A stretch of 64,000 nucleotides of DNA from DASWJZ01 sp964440525 (GCA_964440525.1 CAYTTC010000009.1:1-64000), one strand, 5' to 3'; counted from the stretch's first letter, positions 42,599-52,783 are shown. Notes: generated by a model from the sequence alone, not told the origin. Numbers and translations: made by a program.

Positions 42599-43486
42599 AT
42601 GTTGAAGCAGCAGCGTGCGCGCTTTGCTTACTACCTCATTCTGCCATCGGTGATCCTGATCACGCTGCTCAACGTCGTGCCGCTCATCGAAGGTGTCATC
42701 GTCAGCCTGCAGAAACAGAACATGATCCGGCCCAGCCCGACGGCCTTCGTCGGGTTCAAGCACTATTACCGGGCGCTCTTCGAGGAGGACATCCTCTGGG
42801 CGAGCCTCGGCCGCACCATCGTCTGGACCGCCGGGTCTGTGGTGGGGGGCTACATAGTGGCGCTCGCGCTCGCACTTCTGCTGAACAGGGAGATACGCGG
42901 CCGCGGCCTGTTCCGCGCTCTCTTCCTGATCCCCTGGGTCATCCCGGACGTCGCCACCGCGCTCCTGTGGAAATGGCTCTATGCCGACGAATACGGGGTG
43001 ATCAACCACCTGCTTCGTACGTTCGGATTGATAACCCGGCCGGTGCAGTGGCTCGCCGACCCCAACATGGCCATGGCCTCGGTGATCATGGTGCAGATCT
43101 GGAAGCTCACGCCGGTCATGTTCATCGTTCTGCTCGCCGCCCTGCAGAACGTGCCCAAGGAGCTGCATGAAGCGGCGGAGCTGGACGGCGCCGGTCCCCT
43201 CCAGCGTTTTCGCTACGTCACGTTTCCGGTGATCAGACCGACCAGCGTCATCATCACGCTGCTCGCCTCGATCTGGACCTTTCAGGCCTTCGACATCGTC
43301 TACCTCTTGACCGGCGGCGGCCCCGCCGACGCGACCAGGATCCTCCCGACGCTGATCTACCAGAAGGCCTTCTGGGCCTCCGATATCGGCTACGCCGCGG
43401 CGATCGGAATGCTGACGCTTGTCTGCCTGGTCATTCTCAGCGTCGCCTACCTGTTCGCCTATCGCGCGCAGAGCGCGAAGGACTGA
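42599..43486 (+). CDS. sugar ABC transporter permease (MalF/UgpA-like)
   Basis: A 295-residue inner-membrane protein with about six helices, first at residues 10-32 (LILPSVILITLLNVVPLIEG). The EAA loop is KELHEAAELDGAGPLQRFRY followed by VTFPVIRP, as in the CUT1 family. The start at 42599 is the ATG after an 83-base gap; the open frame further upstream shadows the binding-protein gene. It ends 9 bases before the second permease gene. Confidence 0.9.
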   Translation: MLKQQRARFAYYLILPSVILITLLNVVPLIEGVIVSLQKQNMIRPSPTAFVGFKHYYRALFEEDILWASLGRTIVWTAGSVVGGYIVALALALLLNREIRGRGLFRALFLIPWVIPDVATALLWKWLYADEYGVINHLLRTFGLITRPVQWLADPNMAMASVIMVQIWKLTPVMFIVLLAALQNVPKELHEAAELDGAGPLQRFRYVTFPVIRPTSVIITLLASIWTFQAFDIVYLLTGGGPADATRILPTLIYQKAFWASDIGYAAAIGMLTLVCLVILSVAYLFAYRAQSAKD

Positions 43487-43495
43487 GGAGCGAAC

Positions 43496-44377
43496 ATGGC
43501 CCGGACCGCGCCCGCCCTCGATCTTCCGCTGCCGCTGCAGCGGCTCGACTACCGCAAGGCTTTCGCTCTCCTCACCACCTATGTGTGCCTGCTTCTAGCA
43601 GTGACAGTCGTGCTCTTCCCGGTCTTCTGGATGGCGTCGTCATCGCTGAAGCCCGACCAGGAGCTTTTCGCCCGCAACATGACGATGCTGCCGATCAACT
43701 GGACGCTGCAGAACTATCGCAACGTCTGGCTCAACACCGATTTCCCAGCCTATTTCTGGAACAGCTTCAAGGTTGCCTCGATCTCGACGGCCCTCAGCGT
43801 GTTCGTGTCGATGTATGCGGCCTACGCGCTGGCGCGCATCCAGTTTACCGGCCGCTACGCCTACGGCCTTCTGCTTCTCGTGACGCAGATGTTCCCGCAC
43901 ATCCTGCTCGTCATCCCGCTCTTCATCATCATTCGCAATATCGGCCTCTTCAACACGCATGCCGCGCTGGTGATCGCCTACACGGCGTTCTCACTCCCCT
44001 TCAACATCTGGCTGCTCCGCGGTTTCTTCGAGGCGATCCCGGAGGAGCTCGAGGACGCCGCGGCGATCGACGGCGCCTCCATGCTCGGCACTTTTCACAA
44101 GATCATCCTGCCGCTCGCGGGGCCGGGACTCGCGGCGGTGACGATGTTCTCGTTCATCCGTGCGTGGAACGAGTTCCTGTTCGCGCTGGTCTTCCTGCAA
44201 TCGCACGAGCTCTTCACGCTGCCGATCGGGCTTGCGAGCTTCCAGGAGGAGTTCACCTTCCGCTGGGACCTGATCATGGCGGGCGCCGGGATTATCACGC
44301 TCCCCGTCCTTTTCTTCTTCCTCCTCATGCAGCGCTTCATCGTCCAGGGCCTGCTCGGCGGCGCCGTCAAAGGCTGA
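43496..44377 (+). CDS. sugar ABC transporter permease (MalG/UgpE-like)
   Basis: A 293-residue inner-membrane protein with six predicted helices. Family features are FPVFWMASSSLKPDQELF near the N-terminus and the EAA loop PEELEDAAAIDGASMLGTFH followed by KIILPLAGPG. No ATPase gene accompanies this operon, so it probably shares a MalK-type ATPase encoded elsewhere, possibly the one at 48589-49593 (inference). Confidence 0.9.
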   Translation: MARTAPALDLPLPLQRLDYRKAFALLTTYVCLLLAVTVVLFPVFWMASSSLKPDQELFARNMTMLPINWTLQNYRNVWLNTDFPAYFWNSFKVASISTALSVFVSMYAAYALARIQFTGRYAYGLLLLVTQMFPHILLVIPLFIIIRNIGLFNTHAALVIAYTAFSLPFNIWLLRGFFEAIPEELEDAAAIDGASMLGTFHKIILPLAGPGLAAVTMFSFIRAWNEFLFALVFLQSHELFTLPIGLASFQEEFTFRWDLIMAGAGIITLPVLFFFLLMQRFIVQGLLGGAVKG

Positions 44378-44489
44378 CCGAGCGCCATTCCTCCGGAGAC
44401 CACCCGCATGTAATTCGCACCCTTCCGCTTGTGCTTCTCAACCCGAAAACGCGCGGCTTCCGCGCACTCTCTAGCTAAGGAGTCCTCTC

Positions 44490-45446
44490 ATGAAATTCGG
44501 AGCATCGTCCTGGCCGTTCCAGTGGGAGCCGCCCTACGAGGACGCAATCCATCGCATTGCCGGGTTGGGCTTCAAGGCGATCGAGCTCATCGCCTGGAAC
44601 ACCGATTTCCTCGACACCTACTACACCAAGTCGAAGATCGGCGACCTCAAGAAGGAGCTGAAGGACTCGGGCATCGTGCTCTCCCAGTTCGTCTCGACGC
44701 CGCACGATCTCTCGCATGCCGACAAGGCGAAGCGCGACGCCGCGTTCGAGCACTGGAAGAAGACGGTCGACGTCGGCGCCGAGCTCGGCTCGCCGATCAT
44801 CAACATGGTGAGCTCGCATCCCTTCGCCATGCGCGACACGATCGAGATTCCGCGCATCACGACAAAACCGCTGGTGCAGAAATATGCCACCAAGAATGTG
44901 CCGCGCGGCGTCGACTGGGACCAGAATTTCAAGGACTACGTCGATGCGCTAAGGCGTTGCGCCGAGGCCTGCGGCAAGGCGGGCGTAAAAATGTCGGTGG
45001 AGCCGCATCCGGGCCGCTACCTGGCCAATCACGACGGCGCGCTCAGGCTGCTCGAGCACGTCAAACACCCGGCGATGGGCATCAACTTCGACCCGAGCCA
45101 CACTTTTCCAATGGGCGACTACCCGAACATCACCGTCTACCGGCTCAACAAGCACATCATCCACCTGCACGTGTCCGACAATGACGGCGTGACCAACGTG
45201 CATTGGCGTCCGGGCATGGGCAAGATCGACTGGGTCGCCATGTTCCAGGCGCTGAAGGATATCGGCTATGACGGCGTCGTCTCGATCGAGCTGGAAGATG
45301 TGCCCGGCGTGTCGCGCGGTCCGAACTCGAACGCCCCCGGCGTCTATCGCAACATCACGGCGACCGACGAATTCGTCGCCGAGACGGTCGCCGGGATGAA
45401 CTACCTGAAGGGCATCTGCAAGGAGGTCGGAATCAAGGTCGAGTGA
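44490..45446 (+). CDS. sugar phosphate isomerase/epimerase family protein (TIM barrel)
   Basis: A 318-residue protein of the AP_endonuc_2/xylose-isomerase-like family. Likely metal ligands are Glu171 (MSVEPHPGR), Asp201 and His204 (NFDPSHTF), His227 (IIHLHVSD) and Glu268 (VSIELED). Family members include hydroxypyruvate, tagatose/psicose, xylulose and inosose isomerases or dehydratases. In an importer operon with a lactonase it probably processes the imported sugar. TAAGGAGT lies close before the start. Confidence 0.85.
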   Translation: MKFGASSWPFQWEPPYEDAIHRIAGLGFKAIELIAWNTDFLDTYYTKSKIGDLKKELKDSGIVLSQFVSTPHDLSHADKAKRDAAFEHWKKTVDVGAELGSPIINMVSSHPFAMRDTIEIPRITTKPLVQKYATKNVPRGVDWDQNFKDYVDALRRCAEACGKAGVKMSVEPHPGRYLANHDGALRLLEHVKHPAMGINFDPSHTFPMGDYPNITVYRLNKHIIHLHVSDNDGVTNVHWRPGMGKIDWVAMFQALKDIGYDGVVSIELEDVPGVSRGPNSNAPGVYRNITATDEFVAETVAGMNYLKGICKEVGIKVE

Positions 45447-45504
45447 CCTCGATGTCGAACGGGGACGTCGGCGCGCGAGATTCGCGCGGCGACGAAGCGC
45501 GAAG

Positions 45505-45602
45505 CCTCTCCCCCTTGTGGGGAGAGGGTTTGGGTGAGAGGTGTCAAACGTAGAGCGCGGCGGAAAAGCCCCACCCAACCCCTCCCCACAAGGGGGAGGG
45601 GA
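45505..45602. repeat. palindromic intergenic repeat (CTCTCCCC type)
   Basis: Two hairpins, CCTCTCCCCCTTGTGGGGAG with AGG (45505-45527) and CCCCTCCCCACAAGGGGGAG with GG (about 45580-45600), which are near reverse complements of each other. The second lies inside an upstream extension of the lactonase frame, supporting the later start at 45628. A small version of the same family follows the last permease gene at 63855. Confidence 0.75.
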
Positions 45603-45627
45603 GTCACGCTCATTCTGGAGTGTTGAA

Positions 45628-46737
45628 ATGCCGATCAAAGATCTGGTCTATGTCGGGACCTACAGCGAGCCGATCCTGTTCGGGACCGGGCAAGTTCTAA
45701 AGGGCAAGGGAAAGGGCATCTATTGTTTTGCGTTCGATGCCGAGCGGGGCGCGCTCGAACCGGTCGGCGTCACCGAGGGCGTGCGCAACTCATCCTATAT
45801 CGCCTTCGATCCGAAGCGAAAATTCCTCTATTGCGTCAACGAGTTCAAGGAATTCGAGGGGAAGGCGAGCGGGGCCGTCAGCGCCTTCAGGATCGACAAA
45901 CGCACCGGCAAGCTGACTTTTCTCAACATGAAGGCGAGCCACGGAACCGATCCGTGCCATTTGATCGTCGACAAGACGGGGAAGAACGTGCTCATCGCCA
46001 ACTTCGCGAGCGGCAGCGTCTCGGTCCTGCCGATCAAGCGGGACGGCTCGCTGAAGGACGCGAGCTGCGTCATCCAGCACCAGGGCACGAGCGTCGATCC
46101 GAAGCGTCAGGCGGGCCCGCACGCGCACGCTGTCGAGATCGACGCCGCCAACCGCTACGTCTTCGTGCCCGAGCTCGGCGGCGACAAAGTGATGATCTAC
46201 GCGCTCGACGCGGAGCGGGGAAAGCTCACCCCGAACAAGCATCAGCCCTTCATCAAGATGGCGCCCGGCGCCGGTCCGCGCCAGCTCGTCATGCATCCGA
46301 ACGGCAAGTTTGCCTACCTCATCAACGAGCTGAACTCGACGATGACCGCCTATCGCTACGACGCCAAGAAGGGAACGCTGAAGGAACAGCACACCCTTCC
46401 CACGCTCCCCGCGGACTTCAAGGGATACAGCAGCTGCGCGGAGGTGCAGATCGCGCCTTCGGGAAAATTCCTCTACGGCTCCAACCGCGGTCACGACAGC
46501 ATCGTCATCTACGCGATCGATCCGAAGAAGGGCACGCTGAAGCTCGTCGGGCACGAGAGCACGCGCGGCAGAATCCCTAGAAACTTCGAGGTGCATCCGA
46601 GCGGCGAGTTTTTGGCCGCGGCGAACCAGGATACGAACAACGTCATCATGTTCCGCATCGACCAGAAGACAGGAAAACTGACGCCGACCGGCGACGTGAC
46701 CGAAGCCGGGACGCCGATCTGCGTGCGGTTCATGTGA
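45628..46737 (+). CDS. lactonase family protein (6-phosphogluconolactonase-like beta-propeller)
   Basis: A 369-residue seven-bladed propeller of the YbhE/Pgl type. Repeated blades are visible: YIAFDPKRKFLYCVNEF, HLIVDKTGKNVLIANFASGS, VEIDAANRYVFVPELGGDKV, LVMHPNGKFAYLINELNST, VQIAPSGKFLYGSNRGHDS and FEVHPSGEFLAAANQDTNNV. Such enzymes open sugar lactones. No signal peptide, so cytosolic. It follows the isomerase gene; an oxidising dehydrogenase that would make the lactone is not in this operon. Confidence 0.88.
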   Translation: MPIKDLVYVGTYSEPILFGTGQVLKGKGKGIYCFAFDAERGALEPVGVTEGVRNSSYIAFDPKRKFLYCVNEFKEFEGKASGAVSAFRIDKRTGKLTFLNMKASHGTDPCHLIVDKTGKNVLIANFASGSVSVLPIKRDGSLKDASCVIQHQGTSVDPKRQAGPHAHAVEIDAANRYVFVPELGGDKVMIYALDAERGKLTPNKHQPFIKMAPGAGPRQLVMHPNGKFAYLINELNSTMTAYRYDAKKGTLKEQHTLPTLPADFKGYSSCAEVQIAPSGKFLYGSNRGHDSIVIYAIDPKKGTLKLVGHESTRGRIPRNFEVHPSGEFLAAANQDTNNVIMFRIDQKTGKLTPTGDVTEAGTPICVRFM

Positions 46738-46765
46738 AATGGTGCGCTGCGCCGGCCGCCATCCA

Positions 46766-46981
46766 CCAACCTTCTCCCAAAACTGGGAGAAGGTGTCCGC
46801 GAAGCCGACGGATGAGGGTTATGGTCTATGACAGCTGGACCCGCCGGCGAGTTCTGGTCCCGAAGAGATCTCGACGCGACGCGTCGGGTTTCTGAGGGAT
46901 TCCCCTGCATGACGCTGAACCCGCATCCGCCGTTTGGCTGAGCCAAACGGCACCTTCTCCCGGTCCTCGGGAGAAGGTTGG
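46766..46981. repeat. 216-base element with inverted hairpin ends
   Basis: The left end (CCAACCTTCTCCCAAAACTG, GGAGAAGGTG) and right end (CACCTTCTCCCGGTCCTCGG, GAGAAGGTTGG) are each hairpins and are inverted copies of each other over about 30 bases. The middle includes CCGTTTGGCTGAGCCAAACG (46930-46949). No open frame of note lies inside. It looks like a composite REP/MITE-type element filling the whole spacer between the lactonase gene and the convergent kinase-like gene. Confidence 0.75.
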
Positions 46982-47008
46982 TTTTCACCGCTGCGGCCTC
47001 TCCCGAGA

Positions 47009-47641
47009 TCAGGCCAAAGCGGCTAGTTGCTCGAAAGTCGACGGTTTCGGAATTCCTGTATCGAGACACTTGCGGATCACCTCCGCGCATTCCGCTGGCG
47101 CGGCCTTCGACGTATCCACTTCGAGGTCGTAAATCCCGGGGACATGCACTTCCTCTTGGAAGCGAAGAACCGTGGCGGGTACCGGCTCATCAGCCGTGCT
47201 CTTCTCGTAGCGCGTCTCGCGCCCCGCCTGCCCCCGGTTTCGCCGCCGCATGATCTCTTCGATCGAACAGCGAACCCCAACAAACAGGACCGGCAGGCCC
47301 GCGAGACGCCGCGCGCAATCGGGAAGGATTTTCCGCGGCTTCGAATAGGAATCGTGGTGGCCCACATCGACGACGACATTCAGGCCGAGGCGGCTGTGTG
47401 CCGCGATCGATTCGTAGAGTGCCGCGTAGAACAGCGGTATGAGAGGCTCGAGGTCCGGCCGCTCTCCCCCAGGGCGGAGACCAATGCCGGGCCGATATTT
47501 TTCGGCCGTGATCTCTCCAAAGGAGTCGACCCCGAGGTTCATCCACACGCCCTCGAAGGTTTTCTGGATGACAGCGGCGATGCTCGATTTCCCCGAGCGC
47601 GGCGCGCCGTTCAGGATGATGATCTGGCCTGGTTCTGCCAT
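47009..47641 (-). CDS. chloramphenicol phosphotransferase-like P-loop kinase
   Basis: A 210-residue P-loop protein. Walker A is NGAPRSGKSS (11-20) near the N-terminus; MNLGVDSF, LNVVVDVGHHDSY and LPVLFVGVRCSIEEIMRRRN match the CPT/zeta-toxin-like kinase family. Family members phosphorylate chloramphenicol in Streptomyces venezuelae; most homologues have unknown substrates. The start at 47641 gives the standard family opening; a start ten codons upstream is possible. It is monocistronic and flanked by repeats on both sides. Confidence 0.78.
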   Translation of the reverse strand: MAEPGQIIILNGAPRSGKSSIAAVIQKTFEGVWMNLGVDSFGEITAEKYRPGIGLRPGGERPDLEPLIPLFYAALYESIAAHSRLGLNVVVDVGHHDSYSKPRKILPDCARRLAGLPVLFVGVRCSIEEIMRRRNRGQAGRETRYEKSTADEPVPATVLRFQEEVHVPGIYDLEVDTSKAAPAECAEVIRKCLDTGIPKPSTFEQLAALA

Positions 47642-47680
47642 GAGTTTTTCCGGCTGCCGACTTAGACGCATCTAACCATT

Positions 47681-47781
47681 GTCGTCATTGTCGGGCTTGA
47701 CCCGACAATCCATTCCGTAACGGTCGCGATTGGCGGAAGTGTTACGGAATGGATACCCGGATCAAGTCCGAGCATGACGAC
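47681..47781. repeat. intergenic inverted-repeat element, second copy
   Basis: GTCGTCATTGTCGGGCTTGA at the left and GAGCATGACGAC at the right are near reverse complements; the inner words ATTCCGTAAC and GTTACGGAAT pair exactly. It is the same family as the element at 27855-27971. It lies between the kinase-like gene and the polyol dehydrogenase gene. Confidence 0.78.
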
Positions 47782-47799
47782 ATTGGAAGCGGCGGGCTC

Positions 47800-48576
47800 C
47801 TACCAGCAGGTATAACCGCCATCGGCGACGACGATCGAGCCGGTCAACAGGCTCGCTGCGTCGGAGGCGAGAAAAAGCACCACCGACGCGATCTCGTCCG
47901 GCTGGCCAACGCGCCCCATCGGCGTCATCTCCAGCCAGGTCTTGTACATCTCCGGGCTCTCATTGATCCCGAATGCGGTGAGCGGCGTCTCGATATAGGT
48001 CGGCGCCACCGCGTTCACCCGCACGCCGCGCTTGCCCCATTCGGCGGCGAGCGACTTCGTCATGTGATGAACCGCCGCCTTCGAGGCGTTGTAGAAGCTC
48101 TGTGGCTGCGGCTTGTTGACGATGAAGCCCGACATCGAGCCGATGTTCACGATCGAGCCGGAACCCTGCTTCAGCATCTGTTTGCCGAACGCGCGGCAGC
48201 ACCAAAAAACGCCGTCGACGTTGACGTCCATGTGGAAGCGCCAATGCTCGTCGCTTGTATCCTCGGCGCGCACGTCGCTCTTCGCCACGCCGGCATTATT
48301 CACCAGGATGTCGACACGCCCGTGATCCTTCGCGATCCTGTCGGCGACGGCGTCGACATCCTTCGACTTGGTCACGTCGAGGGTTGCCGCATAGGCCTTG
48401 ATGCCGACGCCGCGAAGCTCTGCGGTCGTTGTCTCGGCTTTGTCGCCGGCCATGTCCGCCACGATAACCGTCGCACCAGCTTCGCCGAGCGCGCGCGCGC
48501 AGGCCGCTCCGATCCCCTGCGCAGCGCCGGTCACGACGGCGACGCGGCCGTCCAGCTTCAACTTCTCAAGATACAT
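47800..48576 (-). CDS. short-chain dehydrogenase, galactitol/polyol dehydrogenase-like
   Basis: A 258-residue classical SDR. TGAAQGIGAACARALGEAGA binds NAD; NNAG is present; the catalytic serine is in NIGSMSGFIVNKP and the YxxxK pair in SFYNASKAAVHH. NVDGVFWCCRAFGKQM, WLEMTPMGRVGQPDEIA and the C-terminal GGYTCW closely follow, from memory, the Rhodobacter galactitol dehydrogenase. It probably oxidises a sugar alcohol taken up by the adjacent importer. Last gene of the minus-strand operon, 12 bases after the ATPase gene. Confidence 0.88.
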   Translation of the reverse strand: MYLEKLKLDGRVAVVTGAAQGIGAACARALGEAGATVIVADMAGDKAETTTAELRGVGIKAYAATLDVTKSKDVDAVADRIAKDHGRVDILVNNAGVAKSDVRAEDTSDEHWRFHMDVNVDGVFWCCRAFGKQMLKQGSGSIVNIGSMSGFIVNKPQPQSFYNASKAAVHHMTKSLAAEWGKRGVRVNAVAPTYIETPLTAFGINESPEMYKTWLEMTPMGRVGQPDEIASVVLFLASDAASLLTGSIVVADGGYTCW

Positions 48577-48588
48577 CGGTCCTCGGTC

Positions 48589-49593
<1,005 letters not shown>

Positions 49594-49624
49594 GAGCGTG
49601 CCCCAAAAATCCTTTCCAGGCGTC

Positions 49625-50455
49625 CTATTTCACCGCACCGAAGGTGAGGCCGCGGACGAGCTGACGCTGTCCAAACCAACCTAAAATGACGATCGGCGCG
49701 ATGGCGAGAGTGGATGCGGCCGAAAGCTTCGCCCAGAAATTCCCCTGCGGCGCGGAGAACGACGCGATGAACTGGGTGAGCGGAGCCGCGTCGATGGTGG
49801 TGAGGTTCAGCGTCCAGAACGCCTCGTTCCACGCGAGGATGACATTCAGAAGGACGGTCGATGCGATGCCGGGAATCGCCATCGGCGTCAGCACGAAGAC
49901 GATCTCCTTCCAGGTGGTCGCACCGTCCATGCGCGCCGCCTCGAGGATGTCCTTCGGGATCTCCTTGAAATAGGTGAAGAGCATCCAGATCATGATCGGC
50001 AGATCAGCGAGGCAAAGCAGCACGATAATGCCGAAATGGGTATCGAGAAGGCGGAGCCAGATGAAGATCAGGTACATCGGCACCAGCACGCCGACCGCCG
50101 GCATCATCTTGGTCGACAGCATCCACATCAGAAGGTCTTTGGTGCGCTTGGTTGGCGCGAACGCCATTCCCCACGCCGCGGGGACGGCGATGACCAGCCC
50201 GAGCAGCGTCGAGCCGCCGGCGATGATGATCGAGTTCAGCGCAAAGTGCAGATAGTCGCGCTGGTCGAGAACGGTGGCGTAGTTCTCCGTGGTCCAGTCG
50301 AAAAAGAGGAATGCGGGTGGCGTCGAATAGGCCTCGAGCTCCGTCTTGAAGCTGGTGATTATCATCCAGAGGATCGGGAAGAAGACGACGAAGCCCGCGG
50401 CCCAGCCGATGACGGTCCAGATTGCGAGGCTTGCGGGCGAGGTCTTGCGAGCCAT
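49625..50455 (-). CDS. sugar/polyol ABC transporter permease (SmoG/MalG-like)
   Basis: A 276-residue inner-membrane protein. VFFPILWMIITSFKTELEAY near the N-terminus and the EAA loop PKDILEAARMDGATTWKEIV are typical of the polyol-transporter branch of CUT1 permeases. It lies two bases downstream of the partner permease gene. Confidence 0.91.
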   Translation of the reverse strand: MARKTSPASLAIWTVIGWAAGFVVFFPILWMIITSFKTELEAYSTPPAFLFFDWTTENYATVLDQRDYLHFALNSIIIAGGSTLLGLVIAVPAAWGMAFAPTKRTKDLLMWMLSTKMMPAVGVLVPMYLIFIWLRLLDTHFGIIVLLCLADLPIMIWMLFTYFKEIPKDILEAARMDGATTWKEIVFVLTPMAIPGIASTVLLNVILAWNEAFWTLNLTTIDAAPLTQFIASFSAPQGNFWAKLSAASTLAIAPIVILGWFGQRQLVRGLTFGAVK

Positions 50456-50457
50456 GA

Positions 50458-51330
50458 TCAGGCGTCCAGGTTCTTGCCGACGATGCGGACGAGGAAGAAC
50501 GCGACGATGTTGGCGAGTACGACCGCGACGATGCCGCCGGCCGAGGCGGCGCCGACGTTGGAGTTCAGGATCGCCTGCTGGAACACGAGATAGGCGAGGT
50601 TCGTCGTCGCCTGCCCCGGGCCGCCATCCGTAGTGACGCGGATTTCAGCAAACACCGACAGCAGGAAGATCGTCTCGATCATGATGACGACGGTGATCGG
50701 GCGGGCAAGGTGCGGCAGCACGATCCAGCCGAAGAACGAGAAGGCCCCTGCCCCGTCCATCTCCGCCGCCTCCTTCTGTTCGAGGTCGAGCGACTGAAGC
50801 GCGGTGAAGATGATCAGCGCCGCGAAGGGCGTCCACTCCCACGCGACGATGAGGATGACCGAGAGCATCGGAGCCTGTGCAAACCAGTCGATCGGCGCGA
50901 AGCCGAGCGATTTGGCGATCCACGCGAAGAAGCCCGAGACAGGGTTCATCAGCAGGTTCTTCCAGACCAGCGCCGAGACCGTCGGCATGATGAAGAACGG
51001 CGCGATCACCATCAGGCGGACGATGCCCTGGCCGAAGATCGGCTTGTCGAGCAGAAGCGCGAGCAGCGTGCCGAGCAGGACGGTGATGGCGAGCACCGAT
51101 CCGACCAGGACCAGAGTGTTGACGATCGCGGTGGTGAAGGCCGCGTTGGTGAGGAAATAGGTGTAGTTGGTGATCCCGATGAAGCCGGAGCGCTCGGGGT
51201 AGAGAAGATTGTAGCGCTGCGTGGAGAAATAGAGGGTCAACGCCAGCGGCACGATCATCCAGATGAAAAGCAGGATGACGGACGGCGCGACCGCGATTCT
51301 GCCGATCGACTGCGACCGTTTTGTCGCCAT
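50458..51330 (-). CDS. sugar/polyol ABC transporter permease (SmoF/MalF-like)
   Basis: A 290-residue inner-membrane protein with six predicted helices (first about residues 12-35). YFSTQRYNLLYPERSGFIGI and the EAA loop SLDLEQKEAAEMDGAGAFSF identify it as the MalF-side permease. A 139-base gap with no gene separates it from the binding-protein gene. Confidence 0.91.
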   Translation of the reverse strand: MATKRSQSIGRIAVAPSVILLFIWMIVPLALTLYFSTQRYNLLYPERSGFIGITNYTYFLTNAAFTTAIVNTLVLVGSVLAITVLLGTLLALLLDKPIFGQGIVRLMVIAPFFIMPTVSALVWKNLLMNPVSGFFAWIAKSLGFAPIDWFAQAPMLSVILIVAWEWTPFAALIIFTALQSLDLEQKEAAEMDGAGAFSFFGWIVLPHLARPITVVIMIETIFLLSVFAEIRVTTDGGPGQATTNLAYLVFQQAILNSNVGAASAGGIVAVVLANIVAFFLVRIVGKNLDA

Positions 51331-51469
51331 GGCGTTTCCCCGGTTCGCCGGCCAGTGCGGCTCTTTTCGGCCGCTACTGGACCCCGGCGTGCGGACCCTT
51401 GGGAGGACCGAATCTTTTTGGATCGTAGCGCGGCGGGCGAGCCGCCGCGCGGGATATCCGTCAGGCAGT

Positions 51470-52783
51470 CTACTGGATATACCCTGCCTGGGTCATCTCG
51501 TCCGTCGCAGTCTGCTGCGCTTGCGCAAGTGCTTCATCGACCGTGGTTGAGCCCGCGAGAGCCGCCGAGAAATACTGGCCGATGGTCGTGCCGAGACCCT
51601 GGAACTCGGGGATGGCGACGAACTGCACGCCGGTGTACGGCACCGGATCGACGGTCGGATGCGTCGGATCGGCCGAGTTGATCGAGTCGAGCGTCATCTT
51701 CGCGAAGGGCACCTTCTCGTATTCTGGGTTCATATAGAGAGAGGTGCGCGTGCCCGGAGGAACGTTGGCCCAGCCCTCCTTCGAAGCAACAAGCTCGGTG
51801 TAAGCCTTGCTGGTTGCCCAGGAGATGAACTTCTCCGCTGCCTCGGCCTTCTGCGAGCCGGCGGGAATGGCGAGCGACCAGGCCCACAGCCAGTTGGCGT
51901 TCTTGCCCTTGCCGGTGTTCGGCGCGAGCGCGAAGCCGACCTTGTCGGCAACCGACGACTCTTTCGGGTTCGTGACGAAGGAGGCGGCGACGGTCGCGTC
52001 GATCCACATGGCGCACTTGCCGGAGTTGAAGAGCGCGAGGTTCTCGTTGAAGCCGTTCGACGAAGCGCCCGGAGGTCCGGCGTCCTTCAGCAGGTTGACG
52101 TAGAAGGTCAGCGTGTCCTTCCATGGCTGCTGGTCGAACTGCGGCTTCCAGTTCTCGTCGAACCAGCGAGCGCCGAAGGAGTTCGACATCGCGGTGATGA
52201 AGGCGGTGTTCTCGCCCCAGCCCGCCTTGCCGCGCAGACAGATGCCGTAGGTCTCGCTTGCAGGGTCGTTGATCTTGCGCGCGGCGTCCGCAACAAAGTC
52301 CCAGGTCGGGCTATCCGGCATGGTGATGCCGGCCTTCTCGAACAGATCCGTCCGGTACATGACCATTGAGCTCTCGCCGTAGAACGGCGCGGCGTAGAGC
52401 TTGCCCTCGTAGGTCAGGCCCGCACGGATTGGGGGCAGCAGGTCGTCGACGTCGTAGTCGGCGCCGAGATTCTCGAGCGGCACGAGCCAGCCCTGCTTGG
52501 CCCAAATCGGAACCTCATAGGTGCCGATGGTCAGAACGTCGAACTGTCCGCCCTTGGTGGCGATGTCGGTGGTCACGCGCTGACGCAGCACATTCTCTTC
52601 CAGCGTCACCCACTCGACCTGGATGTCGGGGTTCTTGGCGGTGAAATCGTCCGTCAGGCCCTGCATGCGGATCATATCGCCGTTGTTGACGGTGGCGACG
52701 GTGAGCTTCGTCTGTGCGGAAGCCGCGGCTCCGACTGCCAAGAGGGACGTAGCGCCCAGAAGGGCGCCGACCAGCATCTTCAT
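51470..52783 (-). CDS. sugar/polyol ABC transporter substrate-binding protein (SmoE-like)
   Basis: A 437-residue periplasmic protein with a Sec signal peptide (MKMLVGALLGATSLLAVGAA, cut after ASA). The mature start TKLTVATVNNGDMIRMQGLT and DFTAKNPDIQVEWVTLEENV are typical of the mannitol/sorbitol-binding branch of SBP_bac_1. With a SorC regulator upstream and a polyol dehydrogenase downstream, the ligand is most likely a sugar alcohol. First gene of the operon, just behind an inverted repeat. Confidence 0.9.
   Translation of the reverse strand: MKMLVGALLGATSLLAVGAAASAQTKLTVATVNNGDMIRMQGLTDDFTAKNPDIQVEWVTLEENVLRQRVTTDIATKGGQFDVLTIGTYEVPIWAKQGWLVPLENLGADYDVDDLLPPIRAGLTYEGKLYAAPFYGESSMVMYRTDLFEKAGITMPDSPTWDFVADAARKINDPASETYGICLRGKAGWGENTAFITAMSNSFGARWFDENWKPQFDQQPWKDTLTFYVNLLKDAGPPGASSNGFNENLALFNSGKCAMWIDATVAASFVTNPKESSVADKVGFALAPNTGKGKNANWLWAWSLAIPAGSQKAEAAEKFISWATSKAYTELVASKEGWANVPPGTRTSLYMNPEYEKVPFAKMTLDSINSADPTHPTVDPVPYTGVQFVAIPEFQGLGTTIGQYFSAALAGSTTVDEALAQAQQTATDEMTQAGYIQ

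Noticed and set aside
45541..45627. Upstream extension of the lactonase by 29 residues
   Set aside because: The extension translates an intergenic palindrome (PPNPSPQGGG), and homologues start at MPIKDLVYVGTYS.
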